DNA from: FLUQ01 sp031550605 | Lineage (GTDB): Bacteria > Desulfobacterota > Desulfovibrionia > Desulfovibrionales > Desulfovibrionaceae | Length of the DNA: 64,000 nucleotides | Direction: 5' to 3' | Assembly (NCBI GenBank): GCA_031550605.1 | Contig: JAVBOK010000025.1 | Span: forward strand, 1 to 64,000 | Part shown: in pieces, positions 52,344 to 60,797 of the stretch | Layout of the letters: every line of letters starts with the position of its first letter | How positions within the stretch are numbered: position 1 is the first letter of the stretch | Made by a program: the position numbers and the translations under genes | Notes under the pieces: generated by a model | Told to the model about the DNA's origin: nothing | The model's input: only the letters and a program-made list of their open reading frames with translations | Databases searched by the model: none

Positions 52344-53261
52344 ATGGATGCCGCCACCGTCAAAGCCCGCCTGAAGAGCGAAGCCGCCAAGATTGAAGCG
52401 TACCTTGCCGTGTGCCTGGACAGCCTGGACAATTTGCCCGCGGGCCTGCGCGAGGCCATGAGCTACAGCCTGCTGGCCGGCGGCAAACGTCTGCGGCCGG
52501 CCCTCTGCCTGGCCTTCGCCAGAGCCTTCGGCCCGGCGGGCCGGGATATGTCCGCCGCCGTTCTGCCCTTTGCCGCGGCCATCGAATGCATCCACACCTA
52601 TTCGCTGATCCACGACGATCTGCCTGCCATGGACGACGACGACATGCGCCGGGGGCGGCCTTCCAACCACAAACAGTTTGACGAGGCCACCGCCATTCTG
52701 GCCGGCGACGCCCTGCTGACCGACGCCTTTTATTTCATGGCTTCCGTCGGGTCAGGGGCGGACGCCCTGCCGCCGGACCGGGTCCTCGCCGCGATCGCGG
52801 TCATGGCCGGGGCCGCCGGAGGACCGGGCATGGTCGGCGGGCAGTTTCTGGACATGGCGTACACGAACGGCGCGCCGCCCGACCTGGCAAAGCTGCGGGC
52901 CATGCACGCCCTGAAAACCGGCGCGCTGCTGCGGGCGTCCTGCCTGACCGGGGCCATCCTGGCGGGCGCGGACAGCGCGGCCCAGGCGGCTGTGGCGGCT
53001 TACGGCGCGGCCGTCGGATCCGCTTTCCAGATCATGGACGACGTGCTGGATGAAACCGGCAACGCCTCCGTTCTGGGCAAACCCGTGGGCAGTGACGCCG
53101 CCAATGCCAAAACCACATATCCGTCGCTGCTGGGTATCGAGAAAAGCCTCGCCCTGGCCCGCGAAGAGGTGGAAAAAGCCATATCCGCCCTGCCCCGCGC
53201 GGGGGAGGAGACCGCCTTTCTGCACGGGCTTGCCCGGTATGTCGTCGACAGAGAACAATGA
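52344..53261 (+). CDS. ispA: Geranylgeranyl/farnesyl diphosphate synthase
   Basis: A 305-residue trans-prenyltransferase that elongates dimethylallyl diphosphate with isopentenyl diphosphate. The first aspartate-rich motif is HDDLPAMDDDDMRRGRP, with the two-residue insertion typical of bacterial FPP synthases, and the second is FQIMDDVLDETG. GGKRLRP is the substrate-binding start. Lies between xseB and dxs with gaps of 1 and 7 bases, the classic xseB-ispA-dxs order. Confidence 0.96.
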   Translation: MDAATVKARLKSEAAKIEAYLAVCLDSLDNLPAGLREAMSYSLLAGGKRLRPALCLAFARAFGPAGRDMSAAVLPFAAAIECIHTYSLIHDDLPAMDDDDMRRGRPSNHKQFDEATAILAGDALLTDAFYFMASVGSGADALPPDRVLAAIAVMAGAAGGPGMVGGQFLDMAYTNGAPPDLAKLRAMHALKTGALLRASCLTGAILAGADSAAQAAVAAYGAAVGSAFQIMDDVLDETGNASVLGKPVGSDAANAKTTYPSLLGIEKSLALAREEVEKAISALPRAGEETAFLHGLARYVVDREQ

Positions 53262-53268
53262 GCATCAT

Positions 53269-55269
53269 ATGAGCGAACCCTGTATATCCGAGACCCCGCT
53301 GCTTTCCTCTCTTGCCGCGCCGGGGGACATCGCGCGCCTTTCCGGCGAGGACCAGGAACGCCTGGCCGCCGAAATCCGCCGGACCATCGTGGCTACGGTG
53401 GCCCGCACCGGCGGACACCTGTCCGCTTCCCTCGGGGTGGTCGAACTGACCATGGCCCTGCTTTCGGCCTTTGACCCGCGCAGAGACAAAATCGTCTGGG
53501 ACGTGGGGCACCAAACCTACGCTTACAAATTGCTGACCGGCCGGCTGGAGCGCTTCCACACCCTGCGTCAGCTTGACGGCGTATGCGGCTTTCCCAGCCG
53601 CGCGGAAAGCCCGTATGACCACTTCGGGGTCGGGCATTCGTCCACGTCCATATCCGCGGCTCTGGGCATGGCCCACGCCCGCGATCTGGCCGCCGCGGCA
53701 AAAGGCGAAAAGGACGGCAGCCATGTGATCGCCGTCATCGGCGACGGATCCATGACCGCCGGCCTGGCCTACGAAGGGCTGAATCAGGCCGGGGCCGCGG
53801 GCAGACGGCTGATCGTCATCCTTAACGACAACGAGCTGTCCATTTCCCGCAACGTGGGCGCGCTGTCCTTTTTTCTCAGCCGCAGCCTGTCCGCTCCCTG
53901 GATACGCCGCACCAAGCGCGAAGTGGAAGAATGGCTGTCGTCCATTCCGCGCATCGGTTCCGACATCACGTCCTGGGTGAAAAAAGGCCAGCACAGCCTG
54001 AAGGGGTTCTTCACCCCCGGCATGCTGTTCGAGGCTTTTCGCTTCAACTACATGGGTCCCGTGGACGGGCATGACATGAAAGCCCTGACCAAGGCCCTGG
54101 ATGTGGCCAAACAGGTGGACAAGCCCGTGCTGGTGCATGTGATGACCGTCAAGGGCAAGGGGTACGCCCCGGCGGAACAGAACCCCGTGCGCTATCACGG
54201 GGTCGGCCGTTTCGCCCCGGAAACGGGCCTGACGGAAAAAGCGACGGATGCCGCATCCGTGCCCACCTATACGGACGTGTTCGGCAAAACCGCCGTGGAG
54301 CTTGCGGAAAAGGACCCCCGCGTCGTGGCCATCACCGCCGCCATGCCCGAAGGCACCGGCCTTGCCGCCTTTGCCGAGCGTTTTCCCGAACGCTTCGTTG
54401 ATGTGGGCATCTGCGAACAGCACGCCGTGACCTTTGCCGCGGGCCTTGCCGCCCAGGGGTTCCGCCCCCTCGTGGCCGTTTATTCCACTTTTCTGCAGCG
54501 TTCGTACGACCAGATCGTGCATGACGTCTGCCTGCAGAATCTGCCGGTCGTGTTCTGCATCGACCGGGCGGGCCTGGTGGGCGAGGACGGGGCCACGCAC
54601 CAGGGTGTTTTTGACATCGCCTATCTGCGCCACGTGCCGGGCATGACCATTCTGGCCCCCAAAGACGAAGCGGAACTGCGCGCCGCCCTGGTCACGGCCG
54701 TGAACCACGGCGGTCCCGTGGCCATCCGCTACCCGCGCGGCGCGGGCGTGGGCGCGGACCGGACGGGCGAAGCATCCCCCCTGCCGCCCGGCCGGATGGA
54801 ATGCCTGCGCGAAAGCGACAGCGGCGTCGCCGTGCTGGCGGCCGGTCCCGTCGCCCTTGCCGCAAAAGCCGCCGCGGACAGCCTGGCCGCGACGGACGGC
54901 AAAAGCGCCGCCGTGTACAACGTCCGATGGATCAAACCGTTGCCGGAAGACGACATCCTGGGCATGGCCCGGTCCTGTTCCGCACTGCTTCTGGCGGAAG
55001 AAGCGACTCTGGCGGGCGGCTTCAGTTCCGCGGTATTGGAATTGCTAAGCGACCATGGTCTTTTTCCCGGCCTTGCCGTCAAACGTATGGGCCTGCCCGA
55101 TAAATTCGTTGAGCACGGCTCGGCCGCCGCATTACGGTCACGGTACGGCCTGGATATCGAAGGCATTATAAACGGGTTGCGGAACTGCTTCCCAATTCCG
55201 GAAAAACAGGGTACTGGCGTAAAGACAACACAAAAGACGCCGACAGGTTCCCGATCTCGGCGGAAGTAA
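53269..55269 (+). CDS. dxs: 1-deoxy-D-xylulose-5-phosphate synthase
   Basis: Dxs joins pyruvate and glyceraldehyde 3-phosphate in the first step of the MEP pathway. The 666-residue protein has KIVWDVGHQTYAYKLLTGR, GHSSTSISAALGMA, the ThDP motif GDGSMTAGLAYEGLNQAG with LNDNELSIS, the catalytic glutamate in VDVGICEQHAVTFAAG and the C-terminal domain ending near GIING. About 25 extra residues, mostly polar and basic (KTTQKTPTGSRSRRK), follow the usual terminus. The ATG at 53269 is seven bases past ispA. motA follows after 32 bases. Confidence 0.96.
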   Translation: MSEPCISETPLLSSLAAPGDIARLSGEDQERLAAEIRRTIVATVARTGGHLSASLGVVELTMALLSAFDPRRDKIVWDVGHQTYAYKLLTGRLERFHTLRQLDGVCGFPSRAESPYDHFGVGHSSTSISAALGMAHARDLAAAAKGEKDGSHVIAVIGDGSMTAGLAYEGLNQAGAAGRRLIVILNDNELSISRNVGALSFFLSRSLSAPWIRRTKREVEEWLSSIPRIGSDITSWVKKGQHSLKGFFTPGMLFEAFRFNYMGPVDGHDMKALTKALDVAKQVDKPVLVHVMTVKGKGYAPAEQNPVRYHGVGRFAPETGLTEKATDAASVPTYTDVFGKTAVELAEKDPRVVAITAAMPEGTGLAAFAERFPERFVDVGICEQHAVTFAAGLAAQGFRPLVAVYSTFLQRSYDQIVHDVCLQNLPVVFCIDRAGLVGEDGATHQGVFDIAYLRHVPGMTILAPKDEAELRAALVTAVNHGGPVAIRYPRGAGVGADRTGEASPLPPGRMECLRESDSGVAVLAAGPVALAAKAAADSLAATDGKSAAVYNVRWIKPLPEDDILGMARSCSALLLAEEATLAGGFSSAVLELLSDHGLFPGLAVKRMGLPDKFVEHGSAAALRSRYGLDIEGIINGLRNCFPIPEKQGTGVKTTQKTPTGSRSRRK

Positions 55270-55301
55270 TTTGCGCGGAACAGCACGTTTTCGGAGCTCA
55301 C

Positions 55302-56156
55302 ATGGTTGTCATTGTCGGTCTGCTTATCGTTTTTGCCTGCGTCGGCGGCGGCTACGTTATGGAAGGCGGCAAGTTCTCCCTGCTGGCGCATTCGGCGCCG
55401 GCGGAACTGCTCATTATCCTCGGCGCGGGGGTCGGATCGTTTATCGCGTCCGGCACCGGGTACTCACTGAAGCTTTCCGGCAAGGGCCTGATCCACATCA
55501 TCACCGGCCACACGCCCGGCAAGGCCGAATACATGGAACTGATGGCCGTGCTTTTCGCCCTGTTCTCCAAAATGCACCGCGAGGGCGTCATCAGCATTGA
55601 AAAAGACATCGAACACCCGGACCAGAGCCCGATGTTCCAACGATATCCGAAAATCGCCAAAGACAAGGACGCCTGCTTTTTCATCGGCGACACGTTGCGC
55701 ATCTATCTGACCACCGGCAACGCCGGGGAACTGGACAAACTGATGGCCGTGGACATGGAGGCCATGCACGAAGAGGAAATGATCCCCGCCCACGCGGTTT
55801 CGCACATGGCCGAATCGCTGCCCGGCATGGGCATTGTGGCCGCCGTTCTGGGGGTCGTGCTGACCATGGCCAAAATCAATGAACCGCCGGAAGTGCTGGG
55901 CGCATCCATCGGCGCCGCCCTGGTGGGCACATTCATGGGCATTCTGCTCTGTTACGGCATCGTGGGCCCCATGGGCGCGCGCATGGCCGCCATTGCCACG
56001 GAACGCGAGCTCTTCTTCCGCGCCATCCGTGAAGCCGTCGCCGCCGCCGTGCGCGGATCCAGCCCCATGGTGGCCCTGGAATACGGCCGCCGCGCCATCC
56101 CCCTGGCCTTCCGGCCCACGTTCCACGAAATGGAACAAAAGCTGAAAGGCGGCTGA
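55302..56156 (+). CDS. motA: Flagellar motor stator protein MotA
   Basis: A 284-residue inner-membrane stator protein that works with MotB as a proton channel and drives flagellar rotation. Four membrane segments are visible; the proline pair and torque helices lie in AESLPGMGIVAAVLGVVLTM and VGTFMGILLCYGIVGP, and the cytoplasmic loop contains the charged residues that touch the rotor (ADMEAMHEEE-like region). GGAG precedes the ATG. Two motB genes follow directly, 30 bases downstream. Confidence 0.95.
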   Translation: MVVIVGLLIVFACVGGGYVMEGGKFSLLAHSAPAELLIILGAGVGSFIASGTGYSLKLSGKGLIHIITGHTPGKAEYMELMAVLFALFSKMHREGVISIEKDIEHPDQSPMFQRYPKIAKDKDACFFIGDTLRIYLTTGNAGELDKLMAVDMEAMHEEEMIPAHAVSHMAESLPGMGIVAAVLGVVLTMAKINEPPEVLGASIGAALVGTFMGILLCYGIVGPMGARMAAIATERELFFRAIREAVAAAVRGSSPMVALEYGRRAIPLAFRPTFHEMEQKLKGG

Positions 56157-56186
56157 TGCCCCGAGCGGGTCAAGGAGCCTGCTGCT

Positions 56187-56900
56187 ATGAGCGGTTCATG
56201 GAAAGTGGCTTACGCCGACTTCGTGACGGCCATGATGGCCTTCTTTTTGCTGATGTGGATCCTGAACATGGCCCCCAAGGAGACAAAACAGGGGCTGGCC
56301 GGCTATTTCGCCCTGAATTCCCAGTTCGATTCCAGCGCCACTTCCCCGGTCGCCAACAACCCCCTGATTCAGAAAGTGACCGTGCTGGATACCCGCGAAT
56401 TCAAAATGAGCGAGATCGACAAGTCGAATTACGCCATCATCAACGAATTGAAAAATTTCCTCCTGGCCGACGCGATCCCCTCCAACTCCACCGGGATCAG
56501 TTCCACCAGCGTCGGCGTCCTGCTGCATGTGACCGGGGATGCGATGTTCAGCCCCAACTCCGTGAATATTTCGCCTGAGGGGGCTAAAATTCTTGATGAA
56601 GTCGCCACCATCCTGAAAAAATACAAGGTGTATCTGGTCGTGCGCGGCCATAGCGCCGCCGGGGAGACAGGCGCGCCGGACTATCCGTCCAAATGGGAAC
56701 TGTCGTCCGCCAGGGCCACGGCGGCCATGCGCTATCTTATCGACAGGGGCGGCATCGATCCGACCCTTGTCCGCGCGGTGGCCTATGCCGACACCCGGCC
56801 GCAGGTCGCCGACACGGACCCGGACGCCGCGTCCAAGAACAGGCGGGTGGAATTTTATTTCCACCGGCCGGAAGTCACATCCGCCGTGGTGGGGTACTAG
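56187..56900 (+). CDS. motB: Flagellar motor stator protein MotB, first tandem copy
   Basis: A 237-residue protein with one N-terminal membrane helix carrying the proton-accepting Asp11 (AYADFVTAMMAFFLLMW), a plug/linker region (about 44-115) and an OmpA-like peptidoglycan-binding domain (FSPNSVNISPEGAKILDEV to SKNRRVEFYFHRPE). It is unusual in being short before the helix. Its first 43 residues are identical to those of the next gene, while linker and OmpA domains differ more. Lies 30 bases after motA. Confidence 0.94.
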   Translation: MSGSWKVAYADFVTAMMAFFLLMWILNMAPKETKQGLAGYFALNSQFDSSATSPVANNPLIQKVTVLDTREFKMSEIDKSNYAIINELKNFLLADAIPSNSTGISSTSVGVLLHVTGDAMFSPNSVNISPEGAKILDEVATILKKYKVYLVVRGHSAAGETGAPDYPSKWELSSARATAAMRYLIDRGGIDPTLVRAVAYADTRPQVADTDPDAASKNRRVEFYFHRPEVTSAVVGY

Positions 56901-56944
56901 AGTTTGTTCGCACATTGAGGGACTGTGTTCCCCAATCCCCCTGG

Positions 56945-56963
56945 CAGGGGAGCGGCTCCCCTG
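56945..56963 (+). terminator. Hairpin between the two motB copies
   Basis: Perfect eight-base arms (caggggag / ctcccctg) with a three-base loop start 44 bases after the first motB stop codon. No T run follows, so it may only reduce read-through into the second copy. The rest of the 254-base gap (56901-57154) holds no gene and no riboswitch I can recognise. Confidence 0.45.
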
Positions 56964-57154
56964 CATCCCCGGTGTCCGGCGCGGCGCTTCGCGCCACATG
57001 CCGGAAAGCGGATAAACGCCGTCCGCAAGGGGACAGCGACGCGCCTTTCGGGTTTCGTTCTTCCGGGTGATGCAAGTCCCGAAGCTGCAACGCTTCGACC
57101 GCCGCAGGGGCGATGTGAGCAAGCCCCCCAGGGTCGGGGCACGGAGAAGCACGT

Positions 57155-57859
57155 ATGAGCGGTTCATGGAAAGTGGCCTACGCCGACTTCGTGACGGCCA
57201 TGATGGCCTTCTTTCTGCTGATGTGGATCCTCAACATGGCCCCCAAGGAAACGAAACAGGGCCTGGCCGGCTATTTCGCCCTGGACGCGCAGAATGTCTC
57301 CAGCGCCACCTCGCCGATCAACGACAGCTCCGGAGTGGTCCGCGTGACCGGTCTGGATACCCGCCAGACGGCGGAAATTGAAAAATCCCACTACGCCATC
57401 GCCCGCACCCTGCAGGATTCCCTGGGCCAGACCCTGCCTTCGAACGCGGCCGGGGTCAGCACGAACCGTTCCGGAGTGCTGCTGCACACCACGAGCGATG
57501 TGCTGTTCTCGCCCAATTCCGTTGAAATTTCCCCCGAAGGAGCCAAAGTCCTGGCTGAAGTCATCAAGGTCATGAAAAAATACGACGTCTATCTGGTGGC
57601 GCGCGGCCATACGTCCAAAGGGGAAACCGGCGCGCCCGATTATCCTTCCAAATGGGAACTGTCCGCCGCCAGGGCCGCGGCCGCGGTTCGCTATATCCTG
57701 GCGCACGGCGATATCAACCCCGCTCGCGTCCGCACCGTGGCCTACGCCGACACCCGCCCTCTGGTTCCCGACACCGACGCGGGCGCAGGCGCCAAGAACC
57801 GCCGGGTGGAATTCTATTTCCACCGGCCGGAAGTGCTGCCCCCGTCCACAGGATATTAG
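57155..57859 (+). CDS. motB: Flagellar motor stator protein MotB, second tandem copy
   Basis: A 234-residue paralogue of the preceding gene. The first 43 residues, including the membrane helix with Asp11, are identical, and the DNA there differs at only a few silent positions. The linker (about 44-110) has a different sequence (AQNVSSATSPINDSSG, TRQTAEIEKSHYAIA), while the OmpA-like domain is again similar (FSPNSVEISPEGAKVLAEV, AKNRRVEFYFHRPE). Both copies look functional. The duplication is either recent or kept alike by gene conversion at the 5' end. Confidence 0.93.
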   Translation: MSGSWKVAYADFVTAMMAFFLLMWILNMAPKETKQGLAGYFALDAQNVSSATSPINDSSGVVRVTGLDTRQTAEIEKSHYAIARTLQDSLGQTLPSNAAGVSTNRSGVLLHTTSDVLFSPNSVEISPEGAKVLAEVIKVMKKYDVYLVARGHTSKGETGAPDYPSKWELSAARAAAAVRYILAHGDINPARVRTVAYADTRPLVPDTDAGAGAKNRRVEFYFHRPEVLPPSTGY

Positions 57860-58165
57860 GGCTTTTTCCCTTTGAGAATGCCCGGCGGATACGCGGCGCA
57901 ATGAAGCATCCGCCCGCGGGCGAACCGCCGCGCCTTGCCCGCATTCGGGAAATAGAGTTTTGTTTTCCCGCGCTTGCGCGCAATGCGGCATTCCGGAGGC
58001 ACAAGGCTCTCCGGACCCGCGTATGGCGCAAATCACAAAAGCGCAATGCCCGGGGCGTATCCGTCGGGAAAACCCGGCAGCCGGTTTCTTCATTTCCGCC
58101 GCGCGATTTCTTCCTTTTCCGTTGCGCGCGGGAATGGAACAAACCACGGTGCCGCAAAATTTCAG
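57860..58165. other. Intergenic region before the three-gene operon
   Basis: About 300 bases after the second motB show no gene with a ribosome binding site and no strong terminator, only a short weak stem at the very start. The promoter and operator of the next operon lie at its right end (58166-58194). Confidence 0.4.
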
Positions 58166-58194
58166 TAGACATGTGTTGTCTGACAACATATAAG
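58166..58194 (+). promoter_or_regulatory. Promoter of the regulator/TraB/radical-SAM operon
   Basis: TAGACA (58166-58171, five of six matches), a 17-base spacer and TATAAG (58189-58194, five of six) form a good sigma-70 promoter. The predicted start point near 58201 lies one or two bases before the first ATG at 58203, so the message would be leaderless. Confidence 0.7.
58174..58188. promoter_or_regulatory. Operator palindrome filling the promoter spacer
   Basis: The perfect palindrome TGTTGTCTGACAACA fits the FadR-subfamily pattern of a GT..AC core with flanking T and A. It occupies the spacer between the -35 and -10 boxes, so bound regulator would block RNA polymerase. The regulator is encoded by the very next gene. 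Confidence 0.75.
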
Positions 58195-58202
58195 AAATCA
58201 CT

Positions 58203-58991
58203 ATGATGAAAAAAACTCCGCCCGCCCCCTCTCCGCATCAGGAACACGGCCCTTTCGCAGGGTCCTCGTGGGTCAGGAAGCGTTCCCGCAGCCTGGCCCA
58301 GGACGTGGTCGACAATATTGCGCAACGCATCGCGGACGGCCAATTGTCCATCGGCGAGAAACTGCCCACGGAAGCGCAGATGATGCTGACGCACGGGGTC
58401 AGCAGAACGGTCATCCGCGAAGCCCTGTCCCGCCTTCAGGCCGGCGGACTGGTGGAAACGCGCCACGGCATCGGCACTTTCGTGCTGGCGCCCTCCGCTT
58501 TCGCGCCCCAGCACCTTGCCCAGAACGCCATCATGACCCTGCGCGACCTGGTGGCCATGATGGAACTGCGCGTCAGCCTGGAAACGGAAGCCGCCGCCCT
58601 TGCCGCCCTGCGGCGCACCGACGACGATATCGCCAAAATGCATGCCGCTGTCGCCCTGTTCGCCAAACAGGTCAGTCTGGGCAGCAACGCCGTACCCATG
58701 GACGTCGAATTCCATCAGCAGGTGGCCAAGGCCACCCGCAACCGCTATTTTGAAGAAGTGTACCGCTTCATGGGCCGGGGGACCATACCGCGCAGCCGCA
58801 TCAATACCGCCCAGTTTGCCGCGCAGGGCCGTGAAACGTATCTGTCCCAATCCAACAAAGAGCATCAGGAAATTCTGGACTGCATCATCCGCAAAGACCC
58901 GGAGGGCGCCCGCACGGCCATGCGCAAGCATCTGTTCAACAGCCGCGAACGGTTGCGCAAAGCCTCGGGACTGCCTGAAGACGGTGATTGA
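58203..58991 (+). CDS. FadR/GntR family transcriptional regulator (FCD domain)
   Basis: A 262-residue regulator. After a 25-residue polar leader comes the winged helix (about 28-95; LPTEAQMMLTHGVSRTVIREALSRLQ and the wing RHGIGTFV), then the helical FCD domain with VEFHQQVAKATRN and KEHQEILDCI carrying likely metal ligands. It is the first gene of a three-gene operon: the next ATG is only four bases past its stop codon. There is no ribosome binding site before its start, in line with the predicted leaderless transcript. It likely represses its own promoter through the palindrome at 58174. Confidence 0.92.
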   Translation: MMKKTPPAPSPHQEHGPFAGSSWVRKRSRSLAQDVVDNIAQRIADGQLSIGEKLPTEAQMMLTHGVSRTVIREALSRLQAGGLVETRHGIGTFVLAPSAFAPQHLAQNAIMTLRDLVAMMELRVSLETEAAALAALRRTDDDIAKMHAAVALFAKQVSLGSNAVPMDVEFHQQVAKATRNRYFEEVYRFMGRGTIPRSRINTAQFAAQGRETYLSQSNKEHQEILDCIIRKDPEGARTAMRKHLFNSRERLRKASGLPEDGD

Positions 58992-58994
58992 CCC

Positions 58995-60794
58995 ATGCCG
59001 CCGGCACTTGCGCAGCGAACCCTGGCCCTCGCCTCCGTCCCGGAGCATTCCGTGGCCTTCATGCGGGCCATGTCCGGGGGAACCGCCTTTGCCGAAAGCG
59101 GCTACCTTTTTTTCGCCTCCAACGACTGGCTGATCGCCGTGGGGTATCCCCTGGAAGGGACGTACGACCCCGACGCCTTCAGCCGCGCCCTGGAAACCGC
59201 GTTGCGGAACGCGGATGAAAGCGGCCGTCCTGTGCGCGACTGCTGGGCGATCGCCCCGGAACTGCCCGTCGGCCTTGCCGTGCACCGCACGGAAAACGAC
59301 GCCTATTACACGCTGCCCGTCCTGGCCCGGCCGCCCCGAAAACTCGCCGGGCCGCTGCGCAAGGCGGCGGTTCTGCTGCGCATTGACGAAAGCCGCGAAT
59401 TCACACCGGGACACCGCCGCCTGTGGGCGGAATTCATGCAACGCGCGAACCTCGCCCCCCAGCCCCGTGAATTGTTCGCCCGCACCGCTTCCGTGCTTGC
59501 CGCGCCCGGAACCGATCTGACGCTGCTCAACGCCTGGGACGCGCAGGGAAACCTTGCCGCCTGCCTGCTGCTGGATGACGCGCCGGAACGGTTCTGCACC
59601 TATCTGATCGGCGCGCATTCACGCGCGCGCTACACGCCGCATGCGGGCGACTTGCTGTTCGCCCGCATGCTGGAACGCGCGCGGCAGGCCGGAAAAGAAT
59701 ACATCCACCTGGGCCTGGGGGTGAACGAGGGCATCCGCCGCTTCAAAGTCAAGTGGGGTGGCACGCCCGCGATGCCCTACCAGGCCGCCGCCTGGCAGCC
59801 GCCCCTTCTCGCCGCGCCGTCCCCGGCCCTTTCCGCCGCCGGAGCGGCCCCGCCGGGAGTGGGCGAAGCGCTGCTCGACTGTTTTCTCACCCCCATGCTC
59901 ACGCCGGAATCGCAAAAAACCGGGCTGGTGCTGTTCGGCAAGGCCCTGCCGCCGGAGCAGCGCCCCTATGCCATGCTCTGGCGGCTGGAAAAAGCGGGCA
60001 GGGTATCCTGGATAGGCGGCACGGCCCATGCGTTCCGTTATTCTTTCCGAAGCACGTTTCGCAAACTTTTTTCCCGCGTGGACACCGTCATTTTTGAAGG
60101 CCCTCTGGACCCGCACAGCATGGCCGCCTTTTCCCGCCAGGGATACAGCCGCGACGGGCGTACCCCGCGCGTCGCCGACCTGCTTTCCGAATCCGAAATC
60201 CGGCAACTGGAACGGATTGTGCGCGGGCCGGAAGGAAAGCTGGCCCGATTTCTGAACATGGTCTGGAAAAATCCCGCCGACGTGCGCCACATCCTGGCCG
60301 AAGCCCGGCCCTGGTGCGTGTTTTTCACCTTGTGGCACGCCTTTCTTGAACGCCACGGCTGGAACCAGTCCGTGGACCTTGAAGCCTGGGAACTGGCCCA
60401 CGATATGGGCCGCAACGTCGTCTCCATGGAAAGCATCGACGAACAGGTAGCCTCGCTGGAAAGCGTGCCCATGGACAGGATACTCCGCTTCCTGCGCGGC
60501 TGCGCCGACTGGAGAACACGGATGAAAAACAACGCGGCCATGTACCTGGCCGGCGATTTGCACGGCATGATGGGCACCAGCGCGGAATTTCCCACCCGCA
60601 CCGAAACCGTCATCGGCATGCGCGACCAACGGTTCCGCGAACGCATGCGGCCTTATCTCGAAAACGGACGCTGCGCCGTGTTCGTGGGCACCGCCCACAT
60701 GCTGAATCTGGAACGCATGCTGCGCGAAGACGGCTTCACCGTCAGCCGCGTGCACCCCACCTGGCTGCACACGCTGCGGGCACGGTTCCGGTAA
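58995..60794 (+). CDS. Fusion protein: acyltransferase-like N-terminal half and TraB/GumN C-terminal half
   Basis: A 599-residue protein of two parts. Residues 1-270 resemble a GNAT/FemAB-like acyltransferase fold, with the phrase LGLGVNEGIRRFKVKWGG at 239-256, which also occurs at the same position in the next gene's product. Residues 300-599 look like a TraB/GumN (TIKI-type) domain: two GTAH motifs, IGGTAHAF near 341 and VGTAHMLN near 575, and FEGPLD after the first; these match the paired metal-binding motifs of that family of proposed metalloproteases. There is no signal peptide and no membrane segment, so it should be cytosolic. Gaps to both neighbours are three bases. Function is not known. 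Confidence 0.75.
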   Translation: MPPALAQRTLALASVPEHSVAFMRAMSGGTAFAESGYLFFASNDWLIAVGYPLEGTYDPDAFSRALETALRNADESGRPVRDCWAIAPELPVGLAVHRTENDAYYTLPVLARPPRKLAGPLRKAAVLLRIDESREFTPGHRRLWAEFMQRANLAPQPRELFARTASVLAAPGTDLTLLNAWDAQGNLAACLLLDDAPERFCTYLIGAHSRARYTPHAGDLLFARMLERARQAGKEYIHLGLGVNEGIRRFKVKWGGTPAMPYQAAAWQPPLLAAPSPALSAAGAAPPGVGEALLDCFLTPMLTPESQKTGLVLFGKALPPEQRPYAMLWRLEKAGRVSWIGGTAHAFRYSFRSTFRKLFSRVDTVIFEGPLDPHSMAAFSRQGYSRDGRTPRVADLLSESEIRQLERIVRGPEGKLARFLNMVWKNPADVRHILAEARPWCVFFTLWHAFLERHGWNQSVDLEAWELAHDMGRNVVSMESIDEQVASLESVPMDRILRFLRGCADWRTRMKNNAAMYLAGDLHGMMGTSAEFPTRTETVIGMRDQRFRERMRPYLENGRCAVFVGTAHMLNLERMLREDGFTVSRVHPTWLHTLRARFR

Positions 60795-60797
60795 GCC

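Noticed and set aside
49839..52670. Minus-strand open frame of 943 codons opposite xseA, the M23 gene, xseB and ispA
   Set aside because: It spans four well-supported plus-strand genes and has shadow-type composition.
56901..57154. Cyclic-di-GMP or other riboswitch before the second motB
   Set aside because: The gap has several G+C-rich stems but none of the conserved sequence blocks of riboswitch classes I know.
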